DNA from: Flavobacteriaceae bacterium
GTDB lineage: Bacteria > Bacteroidota > Bacteroidia > Flavobacteriales > Flavobacteriaceae
Reading direction: 5' to 3'
NCBI GenBank assembly: GCA_028279515.1
Contig: JANQNQ010000001.1
Span: forward strand, 496,001-560,000
DNA length: 64,000 bases
Every line of letters begins with the position of its first letter. Within the stretch, counting starts at the first letter, position 1. This document shows positions 1 to 7,360 of the stretch, piece by piece. The position numbers and the translations under genes are program-made. The notes beneath the pieces were generated by a model. The model made no database searches and was not told where the DNA came from. It was given only the letters and a program-made list of their open reading frames with translations.

Positions 1-57
1 AATTGCGGGTACGATATGAGTTTCTAAAATTTCCAAAGGATAGGATAAAGCACAAAA

Positions 58-915
58 CTAACTATTTAATAGGCTTTTTTTAAATCCTTTAGGGGTGTTT
101 CCGAAGTGTTTTTTAAAACTTTTGGTCAAATGACTCTCATCTGTATAACCCAATCTAAAAGCAATCTCAGAAACCGTATGGTCTGTATTCATAAGTTCGT
201 GCTTCACAAGCGTTAGCTTATACCTTGTTATAAATTGATGCAACGACTCTCCCGTGTTTTTCTTGAAGTAATTATTGATATAGGTCGAAGAAAGGCCAAA
301 CTTTTCGGCCAAAGCCGAAGATTTGATGAGGTCAGGATTGTATACATTCTTCCTAACATAAGAGAGAATAGTACTCACCGTGCTATCCAGTTTCTCAGGT
401 CTTTCGACTTGACCAGTATAGCTTTCTTCGATATTGCGGGCAATCAAACTCAATATGGTACTGATCGCATTCGATATGATGTGTTTAAAATACGATTTTT
501 GTTGGTTGAACTCACGAATTACCAGTTGCTGAATATCCCAAACAACCTGTCTGTCCTCTCGATTCTTGATAACATCTCCCGGCATCAGATTCGGATGGTG
601 TAAAATATCATGTATTTGCTGAAGCCAGTGAGCACGGTTGGCCAGTTCTACCTTGTCAGAAAACAACAGTTCAGTAAACTTGAAATAACAGAACTGGGTC
701 TTCTGGTTGATCTCAAAATGATGTTTGTCCTGGGGTGATAATAAAAAGACATCCCCTTTTTTATAGGGAAACCTGATTTCGTTGATGGTGTGAAATCCGC
801 TTCCATTTTCGATAAAGATGATTTCAAAGTAATTATGGGTGTGTGGTTCAGATTCCCAATCATCGAAATCGTATTGATGCACAACAAAGGTTTCGTGAAG
901 GTTGAAACGTCTCAT
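58..915 (-). CDS. AraC-family transcriptional regulator
   Basis: Protein of 285 residues. The N-terminal part (about residues 1-100) looks like a cupin-type sensing domain, with an HTHNYFEII motif and a GDVFLLSPQDKHHF motif that resemble the HxH and GD.....PG.H signatures of AraC-type sugar sensors. The last 100 residues carry the double helix-turn-helix of the AraC family (SALAEKFGLSSTYINNYFKK, then EIAFRLGYTDESHLTKSFKK and a terminal GNTPKGFKK). It is therefore probably a one-component regulator that responds to a small ligand, often a sugar in this family. The gene points away from the FG-GAP lipoprotein gene, with a small membrane-protein gene between them. A likely -7 box lies about 15 bp upstream of the ATG. 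The ligand and targets are not visible. Confidence 0.92.
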   Translation of the reverse strand: MRRFNLHETFVVHQYDFDDWESEPHTHNYFEIIFIENGSGFHTINEIRFPYKKGDVFLLSPQDKHHFEINQKTQFCYFKFTELLFSDKVELANRAHWLQQIHDILHHPNLMPGDVIKNREDRQVVWDIQQLVIREFNQQKSYFKHIISNAISTILSLIARNIEESYTGQVERPEKLDSTVSTILSYVRKNVYNPDLIKSSALAEKFGLSSTYINNYFKKNTGESLHQFITRYKLTLVKHELMNTDHTVSEIAFRLGYTDESHLTKSFKKHFGNTPKGFKKSLLNS

Positions 916-929
916 TTTGAATGATTTGG

Positions 930-937
930 TATCTAAA
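930..937 (-). promoter_or_regulatory. Probable -7 promoter element of the AraC gene
   Basis: Read on the minus strand, the sequence just upstream of the AraC gene contains TATCTTTA, one base from the Bacteroidota -7 consensus TAnnTTTG. A convincing -33 TTG was not found at the usual 19-21 bp spacing, so this is a partial call. Confidence 0.35.
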
Positions 938-990
938 GATAAGGGATCTTTTCAGCTATAAAAATAGGAACGAAAAAAAGACGAAAACTC

Positions 991-1004
991 CGAAAACGTT
1001 TTCG
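991..1004. promoter_or_regulatory. Perfect 14-bp palindrome, LacI-type operator candidate
   Basis: CGAAAACGTTTTCG is a perfect palindrome with a central CG. It is preceded by a further half-site-like CGAAAAC at 982-988. An AAACGTTT core is typical of operators bound by LacI/GalR-family regulators (inference from family knowledge). It lies between the divergent AraC gene and the DoxX-like gene, about 75 bp from the AraC start. No LacI-family gene is present in this window. Confidence 0.4.
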
Positions 1005-1071
1005 TGTTAATTGATTTTCCTGGCAGAATGGTTTTTTACAATTTTTAGATACTTTTTTACAAGTCGAACGC

Positions 1072-1083
1072 TATGCATGCATA
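1072..1083. promoter_or_regulatory. Palindrome TATGCATGCATA, copy 1
   Basis: A perfect 12-bp palindrome directly upstream of a consensus -7 element. The identical 12-mer occurs once more that I noticed, at 14572-14583, also between divergent genes, and both copies are followed by an AT-rich ATAAT-type stretch. It could be an operator shared by the two promoters. Confidence 0.35.
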
Positions 1084-1084
1084 A

Positions 1085-1092
1085 TATATTTG
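1085..1092 (+). promoter_or_regulatory. Consensus -7 element TATATTTG
   Basis: TATATTTG matches the Bacteroidota -7 consensus TAnnTTTG exactly. A T-rich stretch (TTTTTTAC, 1053-1060) sits where a -33 box would be. It overlaps the most upstream possible start codon of the small membrane-protein gene, so that start is unlikely to be used. Confidence 0.5.
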
Positions 1093-1119
1093 CACTCGCA
1101 AAAATTAACAACGTTTGTA

Positions 1120-1527
1120 TTGAAATTCAAGGGGTTACATATTGATACGCTTAAAAAAATAATAGGAGGTATTCTTATTTTGCACGCCATTGTAAATGTT
1201 GTTGTGTATTTGGATTTTTTGGATCGACTGGATGTATATTTTTCGAATACCTCCCTATTTAACAATATATTTTTGAAGTTAACCGCTCCCTTGGTCCCAT
1301 TTGAAGAATTTACATTGGGACTGTTTTTATTGCTAGGTTTTTACGAGAAGAGAACACTGCAGGTAGGCACCGTATTGTTTCTTTTCTTTTGTTGTTTTCT
1401 ATTGAGTGCCGGTTTTACAGGCTTGGGCCTTGCCCACGGCGTTGTATCTCTTTTGATGCTGGTATTTCTATTTCACCACATGGGGTGGAATGTACCCAAT
1501 AGATTGCGCTTAAAATATTTTTCGTAG
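1120..1527 (+). CDS. Small DoxX/MauE-like membrane protein
   Basis: The open frame has no in-frame ATG before its hydrophobic core. The furthest upstream start is a TTG at 1090, but it lies inside a consensus -7 element, so a later TTG at 1120 is proposed, giving about 135 residues. The protein has four likely membrane segments (starting KKIIGGILILHAIVNVVVYL and ending HGVVSLLMLVFLFHHMGW) and a basic C-terminus. Size and layout resemble the DoxX/MauE group of four-helix membrane proteins, although no family-defining motif was seen. Next to it are AraC and FG-GAP genes. Function is unknown and the exact start is uncertain. Confidence 0.55.
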   Translation: MKFKGLHIDTLKKIIGGILILHAIVNVVVYLDFLDRLDVYFSNTSLFNNIFLKLTAPLVPFEEFTLGLFLLLGFYEKRTLQVGTVLFLFFCCFLLSAGFTGLGLAHGVVSLLMLVFLFHHMGWNVPNRLRLKYFS

Positions 1528-1588
1528 CACAGGTCTTAACGCCGGACTATAAATATGCCCCAAACGTTTAAGGTCCGGTTGACTGTGC
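1527..1588 (+). other. Long imperfect stem just after the membrane-protein gene
   Basis: Paired arms GCACAG (1527-1532) with CTGTGC (1583-1588), and CCGGAC (1542-1547) with GTCCGG (1573-1578), separated by small internal loops that can pair further. The structure begins at the last base of the membrane-protein stop codon. It has no T-run, so it is not a simple terminator. It may be a 3' UTR structure or part of a small RNA ending at the terminator at 1658. Confidence 0.35.
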
Positions 1589-1657
1589 TGATGAAGAGAT
1601 TAAGTAAGAATTTTTCATAGTTTATATGATTTTTTATGTTGGTTAGTTGTTAAGAGG

Positions 1658-1686
1658 GCCTCGATTCATCGAGGCTTTTCTTTTTA
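1658..1686 (+). terminator. Rho-independent terminator
   Basis: Stem GCCTCGA / TCGAGGC with a four-base loop TTCA, followed by TTTTCTTTTT. It ends transcription coming from the small membrane-protein gene. Confidence 0.85.
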
Positions 1687-1912
1687 CAACGATCTTTTAT
1701 GGTTTCACAACATTTTTAATGAGGTGCCCCCGTTTTTTTGTAATATTGATATATAAGTTAAAAGCCCAAACTTACCAAAACGTATAATTTATTATGAGGA
1801 CATTGGCCCAAGGGTGCTAAAGGCAGTAATAGATTATGAAAAGATCGGTTCTATGTAACCGATTTTTTATTTATTGGTGTACCTTTATAGCCAATAATAG
1901 ATAGGTAAGCCA
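1687..1912 (+). ncRNA. Possible short noncoding transcript ahead of the FG-GAP gene
   Basis: There is no credible reading frame here. The stretch ends in a clear intrinsic terminator (ATCGGTT, loop CTATGT, AACCGAT, then TTTTTTATTT; about 1844-1872), only 40 bp before the FG-GAP gene start. A terminator there implies either a short independent RNA or premature termination of the FG-GAP leader (attenuation). A weak -7-like TAATATTG lies at 1741-1748. No known riboswitch was recognised. Confidence 0.35.
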
Positions 1913-4900
1913 ATGAGAAAGATCGTTTTATGTGTGCTGTCTTCCCTGTGCTTGGTCGCATGTAAAAAAGAATCACCTGAAAATACGCCAACGAGCGAAA
2001 CTGCAATATCAGATGCCTCCCAAACATCTGAATATACTTCAGAACCAAAGATTCCCCAAGTTTTTGAGAAGATTGCTGCCAATACCAGCAACATCAATTT
2101 TAACAATACTGTCAAAGAAAATGTGGGAACCCTCGAGAATCTCTTCGATTTTGACTATTTCTATAATGGCGCTGGGGTAGGAGTGGCCGATATTAATAAT
2201 GACGGTCTTAAAGACATTTTTTTCTGCGGAAATCAAGTGCCTAACAAACTCTATTTGAATAAAGGAGGGCTTGTATTTGAAGATATTTCTGTCACAGCAA
2301 ACATAAACCAGAATAAAGCTTGGTCAAACGGAGTCACTTTCGCCGATGTGAATGGTGACGGCTGGCTGGATATTTATGTTTCTCAGGGCGGACCAAAACC
2401 GACTGAACAAAGAGAAAACCTTTTGTTCATTAATCAAAAGGACTTGAGCTTCAAAGAGGAAGCGAAAAAATATGGTTTGGCCGACAACGGGATCAGTACA
2501 CAAACTGCCTTCTTTGACTTCGATAAAGACGGCGACCTAGATTGTGTGGTGTCCAATGAAAATCCATTTTACGGTTTGGATCCAGTGAGTTTTGCCAAGG
2601 CCGTTACCCAAAGCAAAGAAAACCTACATAGCAGTTGTGGTCATTTGTACCGAAATGATGGAGGCAAATTTGTAGATGTAACCGAGAAAGCAGGATTACT
2701 GCAACCTGCATTCGGGCTTGGCCTATGCGTCAGTGACATCAACGAAGACGGTTGGCTGGATATCTATGTGGCCAATGACTATTACGTTCCTGATGCGATG
2801 TACATCAACAACAAGAACGGCACTTTTACCGATCAGGTAAAGCAAGACACCAACCAGATATCTTTCTACGGAATGGGTGTTGACATCGCTGACATCAATA
2901 ACGATGGACTTCAAGACATCTTTGTGCTAGATATGGCATCCAGCGATCACGTACGCTCAAAGACCTTGATGGCTTCAATGAATACCGAGCAGTTTGACCT
3001 ATTGGTGAAACGGATTAATTTTCCGTATCAGTACATGTTTAACTCCATGCAACTCAACCAAGGAAACAACAAATACCATAACGTAGCGCAGCTTTCGGGA
3101 CTTTCAAAGACCGATTGGAGTTGGGCCGGACTCATTGTTGACTTCGATCTAGATTCAAAGAAAGACATCTACGTCTCAAACGGATATCGACGATATGCAC
3201 TTGACAATGACCTCAAACAAAAAGTGACCAAGGCCAAGCAACAGTACAAAGGAAGGGTCCCACTTGCTATAAAACAGCAATTGTATGATGCCATGCCTTC
3301 AGAGCGCCTTCCTAACATCATGTTTAAAAACAAATCGCAACTCAAGTTCGAAGACGTTGCACAGGATTGGGGACTTGGTACTCCGTCGTTTTCCAATGGA
3401 GCTTCCTATGCGGATCTTGATAATGATGGTGATTTAGACTTGGTGGTCAACAATATGGACGATGCGGCTTTTCTTTACAAGAATCTTTCCGTAGAAAATA
3501 ACTTCGGAAACTTTTTAAAGGTAAAGGCCCAATCGAGTACTTCAGAACCTTTTGCAAAGGTGAAGATCACTTATGGAGGCCAAGTGCAAATGATTGAAAC
3601 CAAACGAGTAAAAGGATACCTTTCGGCTACCGACAATGAAGCATATTTTGGATTGGGAGATGCCGAAACCATCGACAAGGTAACGGTAACGTGGCTTTCG
3701 GGTAAAGTGGAAGAACGCTTAAATATACCAGTGAATGAAGTGCTGGTCTTCAACGAAAAAGATGCAAAGTCAAGAATAAAGACAAACGAAACCCCTTCAA
3801 TGTTTGCCGAGGTCGAAGCAGCAGATCTAGGTTTGGACCATGCCCATATAGAGAATGAATTCGATGATTTTGAAAAGGAAGTATTGCTTCCTTATAAACA
3901 ATCAACGTTGGGGCCGTTTATTGCAAAAGGAGATGTCAACAACGATGGTAAAGAAGATCTTTATTTAGGTGGAGGCATCGGGCAGCCAGGACAACTGTTT
4001 ATTCAAGGGTCAAAAAGTTTTCAGAAGAAAAATGTAGCCGCATTAACCGCAGACGCTGGTTTTGAAGATATGGAAGCCGTTTTCTTCGATGCTGACAGCG
4101 ACGGAGATAACGATTTGTATGTGGTTAGCGGCGGAAACGAATTTCCTGTCTACTCAAAATTGTACATGGACCGATTGTATCTCAATGACGGTGCAGGAAA
4201 TTTCACAAGATCGACCGATGCAGCTATCTCTAATCAATTTCAAAGCGGAAAAACAGTTACTGCGATTGACTTTGATAATGATGGAGATCAAGACCTTGTA
4301 GTTGGAAATAGGATTATTCCGCAGAACTATCCAAGAGCTGCCACATCAACAATATACAGAAACGACGCCGGAAGCTTTACGATCGTTACGGATCAAGTGG
4401 CTCCCGAACTTTCAAATTTGGGCATCGTAAACAAGGTCATCGCGTCTGACTTTAATAATGATGGTTGGCAAGACCTTGTGGCAGTCTCTGAATGGGGACA
4501 TGTGGCCATGCTGCAAAACAATAATGGCACATTTGAGGATGTTTCAGATAAAAGTAAACTGACCGAAGACAAGGGGTGGTGGTTCTCTGTGGCAGAAACA
4601 GATGTAAACAACGACGGACTCAAAGACTACGTCGTCGGTAATGTTGGCTTAAATATCAAGTTCAAGGCAAGTCATGAAAAGCCTTTTAAGGTGTTTGCGA
4701 ATGACTTTGATGGCAATGGAACCTTAGACATTGTACTGAGCCAACAATACAACGGAAACTATGTTCCTGTTCGTGGTAAAGAATGTTCTACACAACAAAT
4801 GCCCTTTATTTCAGAAAAGTTTAAAACGTACAACGAGTTTGCCAATGCTACTTTGGTCGACGTGTATGGAGATAAGGTGAATGATGCCTATTCAAAAGAA

Positions 4901-5278
4901 GTGACCGAGTTCAGATCGATGGTGTTGATCAATAAAGGAAACGGTATGTTCGACAGATCTTACCTTCCGAATGCGGCGCAAGCATTCCCCATATTGGATT
5001 GCACCTTTGAAGACATCAACAAGGATGGTTATGATGATGTTGTTTTAGTCGGAAACTTATACGATACCGAAGTCGAAACACCTCGATTGGACGGTGGTGC
5101 TGGGTTGGTTCTTTTATCAAATCAAAAAGATAACTACAATGTAGTTCCAACTACAGCATCTGGATTGTACTTTCACGGAAACACTAAATCCTTGGAATCA
5201 GTTTCTATAGGAGGAAAGAAATATTTGCTGGCCGCCAAGAACAATGATCGCATGTCAGTGGTTCGCGTCGAAAAGTAA
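1913..5278 (+). CDS. FG-GAP/VCBS repeat lipoprotein with ASPIC/UnbV domain
   Basis: Protein of 1121 residues. A lipoprotein signal with lipobox LVAC places the lipidated Cys at residue 17, and KKE follows it. The body carries about fourteen Ca2+-binding DxNxDGxxD-type loops (for example DINNDGLKD near residue 93, DVNGDGWLD near 145, DLDNDGDLD near 502, DFDNDGDQD near 790). They form two FG-GAP beta-propeller-like blocks. Between the blocks, about residues 530-615, lies an ASPIC/UnbV-like domain (GYLSATDNEAYFGLGDAETI...VTVTWLSGK). Members of this CRTAC1-like family are surface proteins often found beside polymer-uptake genes. Here no SusC/SusD pair is present; AraC regulators stand on both sides. 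Binding partner and substrate are unknown. Confidence 0.9.
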   Translation: MRKIVLCVLSSLCLVACKKESPENTPTSETAISDASQTSEYTSEPKIPQVFEKIAANTSNINFNNTVKENVGTLENLFDFDYFYNGAGVGVADINNDGLKDIFFCGNQVPNKLYLNKGGLVFEDISVTANINQNKAWSNGVTFADVNGDGWLDIYVSQGGPKPTEQRENLLFINQKDLSFKEEAKKYGLADNGISTQTAFFDFDKDGDLDCVVSNENPFYGLDPVSFAKAVTQSKENLHSSCGHLYRNDGGKFVDVTEKAGLLQPAFGLGLCVSDINEDGWLDIYVANDYYVPDAMYINNKNGTFTDQVKQDTNQISFYGMGVDIADINNDGLQDIFVLDMASSDHVRSKTLMASMNTEQFDLLVKRINFPYQYMFNSMQLNQGNNKYHNVAQLSGLSKTDWSWAGLIVDFDLDSKKDIYVSNGYRRYALDNDLKQKVTKAKQQYKGRVPLAIKQQLYDAMPSERLPNIMFKNKSQLKFEDVAQDWGLGTPSFSNGASYADLDNDGDLDLVVNNMDDAAFLYKNLSVENNFGNFLKVKAQSSTSEPFAKVKITYGGQVQMIETKRVKGYLSATDNEAYFGLGDAETIDKVTVTWLSGKVEERLNIPVNEVLVFNEKDAKSRIKTNETPSMFAEVEAADLGLDHAHIENEFDDFEKEVLLPYKQSTLGPFIAKGDVNNDGKEDLYLGGGIGQPGQLFIQGSKSFQKKNVAALTADAGFEDMEAVFFDADSDGDNDLYVVSGGNEFPVYSKLYMDRLYLNDGAGNFTRSTDAAISNQFQSGKTVTAIDFDNDGDQDLVVGNRIIPQNYPRAATSTIYRNDAGSFTIVTDQVAPELSNLGIVNKVIASDFNNDGWQDLVAVSEWGHVAMLQNNNGTFEDVSDKSKLTEDKGWWFSVAETDVNNDGLKDYVVGNVGLNIKFKASHEKPFKVFANDFDGNGTLDIVLSQQYNGNYVPVRGKECSTQQMPFISEKFKTYNEFANATLVDVYGDKVNDAYSKEVTEFRSMVLINKGNGMFDRSYLPNAAQAFPILDCTFEDINKDGYDDVVLVGNLYDTEVETPRLDGGAGLVLLSNQKDNYNVVPTTASGLYFHGNTKSLESVSIGGKKYLLAAKNNDRMSVVRVEK

Positions 5279-5290
5279 AAGAGTTGAATA

Positions 5291-6163
5291 CTATTGCACA
5301 GTTTTCTTGAGTTCGCTTCGATATTTCGAAGGGCTCTTTCCTGTATACTCTTTAAATGACTTGTTGAAATGGGAGAAGTTGTTAAACCCACTTTCAAAAC
5401 AGATATCTGTAATACTCGCCGGTTTTTCAGCCAAAAGCTTAAGAGCATGTACTAGGCGGTATTCGTTTACAAACTTGGTAAAGGTCTTTCCTGTGTTCTT
5501 CTTGAAGTAACGGCAAAAAGCAGGGACTGTCATGCTCGTTAGACTGGCCACTTCTTCTAACGGAATCGAGCGCTTAAATTCTTCTCTGACTAAATTGAAC
5601 ACAGCATTGATGCGCTCGTTATCTTGCGGCTCTGTTTCAATGACCATGCCTTCAATGTTCAGAAATGCGAACTCTTTTGACTGCGCCAACTCGTTCAGAA
5701 TATTTAAAAAGGAAAACAAACGGTCAAAGTGGTTCAAACCAGCTAGGGCCTCGATCTTCTCTCCAATTATCATCTTCGTGTTTCCTTCAAATACAATTCC
5801 TCTTTTGGCGCGCTCAAACAATTGCTTGATCTGAACCATCTCGGGAGCGTCTAAGAAAGCATTCCCCAGAAAGTCTTCTCGAACCTGTATGACGGTTTCA
5901 CTTTTATTGCCGGAAAGACGATCCGTAAAACCAAAATGAGGGAGGTTTGCCCCTATGAAAATAAGGTCGCCATCGTTATAATACGAGATATGACTACCTA
6001 TATGACGTTTTCCTGAACCTCCGTTTACATAAACGAGCTCCATCTCGGGGTGAAAGTGCCAATTGGCCAATTCGTTCTTTCCGCCTTTAGCATAGTGTTT
6101 TATCTCAATAGAACTACCAAAAAGCGGCTGAATCTTCTCTAATGAAGGCTTTTTCTGTTTCAT
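5291..6163 (-). CDS. AraC-family transcriptional regulator
   Basis: An upstream ATG at 6178 would give 295 residues. However, a perfect -7 box lies at 6184-6191, so transcription should begin around that ATG, and the next ATG (6163; MKQKKPSLEK, 290 residues) is preferred. The N-terminal half is a cupin-like sensor (NWHFHPEMELVYVNGGSGKR, then GDLIFIGANLPHFGF). The C-terminal 100 residues are the AraC DNA-binding domain (LEEVASLTSMTVPAFCRYFKK, TDICFESGFNNFSHFNKSFK, GKSPSKYRSEL). It converges on the FG-GAP gene with only 12 bp between the two stops, which leaves little room for a terminator. It may control the FG-GAP gene or the small secreted protein on its other side. Confidence 0.9.
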   Translation of the reverse strand: MKQKKPSLEKIQPLFGSSIEIKHYAKGGKNELANWHFHPEMELVYVNGGSGKRHIGSHISYYNDGDLIFIGANLPHFGFTDRLSGNKSETVIQVREDFLGNAFLDAPEMVQIKQLFERAKRGIVFEGNTKMIIGEKIEALAGLNHFDRLFSFLNILNELAQSKEFAFLNIEGMVIETEPQDNERINAVFNLVREEFKRSIPLEEVASLTSMTVPAFCRYFKKNTGKTFTKFVNEYRLVHALKLLAEKPASITDICFESGFNNFSHFNKSFKEYTGKSPSKYRSELKKTVQ

Positions 6164-6183
6164 AGCAAATCGGGACATTTTTG

Positions 6184-6191
6184 CAAAGATA
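6184..6191 (-). promoter_or_regulatory. Perfect -7 element TATCTTTG of the AraC gene
   Basis: On the minus strand TATCTTTG matches TAnnTTTG exactly. It sits only 6 bp before the upstream ATG at 6178, which argues for translation from the ATG at 6163. Confidence 0.6.
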
Positions 6192-6240
6192 CGATAGGGT
6201 CTCGCATGATGTCTTATGCAAAATTAACCACTAGATGTGC

Positions 6241-6286
6241 TATTTTAACCTTGATGTGTATTAAGTAATTGTTAAGGGTTAAAATA
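6241..6286. promoter_or_regulatory. Widely spaced inverted repeat between divergent genes
   Basis: Perfect 10-bp arms TATTTTAACC (6241-6250) and GGTTAAAATA (6277-6286), 26 bp apart. The position, upstream of an AraC-family gene, would suit a regulator that binds two half-sites. This is an inference from position and symmetry only. Confidence 0.4.
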
Positions 6287-6371
6287 TCATATAAAGTTGA
6301 AAAATGGGATGTAGTTAGTGGGGTAAAGTCGCCAGATATTTGCCCTGTAATTGTTACAATCAAATTAATGA

Positions 6372-6404
6372 ATCTGTCATGATCAAATGATTGACATGAC
6401 AGAT
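6372..6404. promoter_or_regulatory. Extended inverted repeat upstream of the secreted-protein gene
   Basis: Perfect 10-bp outer arms ATCTGTCATG (6372-6381) and CATGACAGAT (6395-6404). Nearly adjacent inner arms TCAA and TTGA make an almost complete 14-bp stem around a 4-base ATGA. No T-run follows, so it is more likely an operator or an mRNA leader structure than a terminator. Along with the 6241-6286 repeat it is the notable content of the 411-bp gap 6179-6589. The remainder (6405-6589) is very AT-rich leader with no supported gene. Confidence 0.45.
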
Positions 6405-6589
6405 CCGAAACACGGAAAAGAAAAAAGTAAAACTATTAAAAAATGAAATAAGTATAAACAAATTTAATTTTTTGCTTACCCACTAAAATAATTAAACTTT
6501 TTATGCGAAAGCGAAGCGGTTGGTCTAAGCAGAAAATTTTTATTTGTTTGATTTTTAGTAAAATAAAAATTTTTAAAAAGAGGAAAAAG

Positions 6590-6946
6590 ATGAAAACAAT
6601 TAAATTAACAATCGCAAGCTTAATGATGTTAGTATCTATGGTAGGTATGGCATCGAATGACGTAACGCTTAAGAAAAAGGACCCCAAGTCTGGATCAAAA
6701 GCAAAAGAGCCTTATGTGAAAGTTGACAACGGTCGTGTAACCGTTTCAATTTTGAACAGAGAATTCGCTAGATATAATGTATCGGTATACAACGACCAAG
6801 GAATCTTGGTGTACAATACTTCTTTAGGGAAAAGTATTAGCCTTGGTAAAATGTTTGATTTCTCGAATGGAGAAGGGACCTATACGCTTAAGATATCTAA
6901 CAACAAAGGGAGCAAGTATAGTTTTCAGGTTGAGACTGAGAATTAG
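6590..6946 (+). CDS. Small secreted beta-sandwich protein, DUF3244-like
   Basis: The frame is open further upstream, but the start at 6590 is preferred: it is preceded by a purine-rich AGAGGAAAAAG stretch and opens a textbook signal peptide (MKTIKLTIASLMMLVSMVGMA). The product has 118 residues. The mature part is short and beta-rich (YNVSVYNDQGILVYNTSLGK...GTYTLKISNNKGSKYSFQVE). It resembles DUF3244-type periplasmic proteins and the fold of type IX sorting domains, but it stands alone without a cargo domain. Its long AT-rich leader holds two inverted repeats, which suggests strong regulation. Function unknown. Confidence 0.75.
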   Translation: MKTIKLTIASLMMLVSMVGMASNDVTLKKKDPKSGSKAKEPYVKVDNGRVTVSILNREFARYNVSVYNDQGILVYNTSLGKSISLGKMFDFSNGEGTYTLKISNNKGSKYSFQVETEN

Positions 6947-6977
6947 TTTTTGTTTACTTACTTTTACTTGAATTGAA

Positions 6978-7004
6978 AAGAGAGGGTAGTGCCTCTCTTT
7001 TTTT
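6978..7004. terminator. Bidirectional terminator between convergent genes
   Basis: Stem AAGAGAGG / CCTCTCTT with loop GTAGTG, followed by a T-run on the plus strand and preceded by A's that give a short T-run on the minus strand. It separates the secreted-protein gene from the convergent DoxX-like gene. Confidence 0.8.
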
Positions 7005-7006
7005 AT

Positions 7007-7360
7007 TTACGAGATATACGAAAAAGCCCAATACATCAATCCAAATTGTAGAGGGATCCGTAAGATCAATATCCAACTGGGAATGCCTGCACTGGCTTCT
7101 TTAGATGACAGCATGTAAAAATGCACCGACAAGAAGACAACAAGCATGAGAATGATCCCTAGCAAGGCCAGGTTCTTGGTCAGAGGGAAACAAATTAAAA
7201 TTCCTAGTAAGATCTCTAGCGCTCCCGTTAGAAAAACCATCATACGATGGTTAGGGATGTATTTTGGCATGACCCTAACGTAAAATCTAGGCTTGGTGAA
7301 ATGAAACGTGCCAGCAACGATATATGCGCCAGCCATCAGGTATAAGTGCCAGGGCATCAT
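7007..7360 (-). CDS. DoxX-like membrane protein
   Basis: A protein of 117 residues with four predicted membrane helices (WHLYLMAGAYIVAGTFHF; MMVFLTGALEILLGILICF; LALLGIILMLVVFLSVHFYM; RIPLQFGLMYWAFSYI). The FHFTKP motif after helix 1 and the GALEILLGI helix are typical of short DoxX-family proteins. Its ATG overlaps the stop codon of the upstream DUF6503 gene by one base (TAATG), so the two are co-transcribed and probably translationally coupled. The biochemical role of such short DoxX proteins is unclear. Confidence 0.8.
   Translation of the reverse strand: MMPWHLYLMAGAYIVAGTFHFTKPRFYVRVMPKYIPNHRMMVFLTGALEILLGILICFPLTKNLALLGIILMLVVFLSVHFYMLSSKEASAGIPSWILILRIPLQFGLMYWAFSYIS

Noticed and set aside
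1090-1119. TTG at 1090 as the start of the small membrane protein
   Set aside because: It lies inside an exact -7 element TATATTTG, so it should not be transcribed.
1639-1646. TTGGTTAG shared with 11887-11894 as a common small-RNA motif
   Set aside because: The same octamer also occurs at the receptor gene start near 18313 as part of a normal leader, so it is not specific.
6503-6589. Upstream start of the small secreted protein
   Set aside because: It adds a basic, AT-rich stretch before a clear signal peptide that has its own purine-rich upstream sequence.
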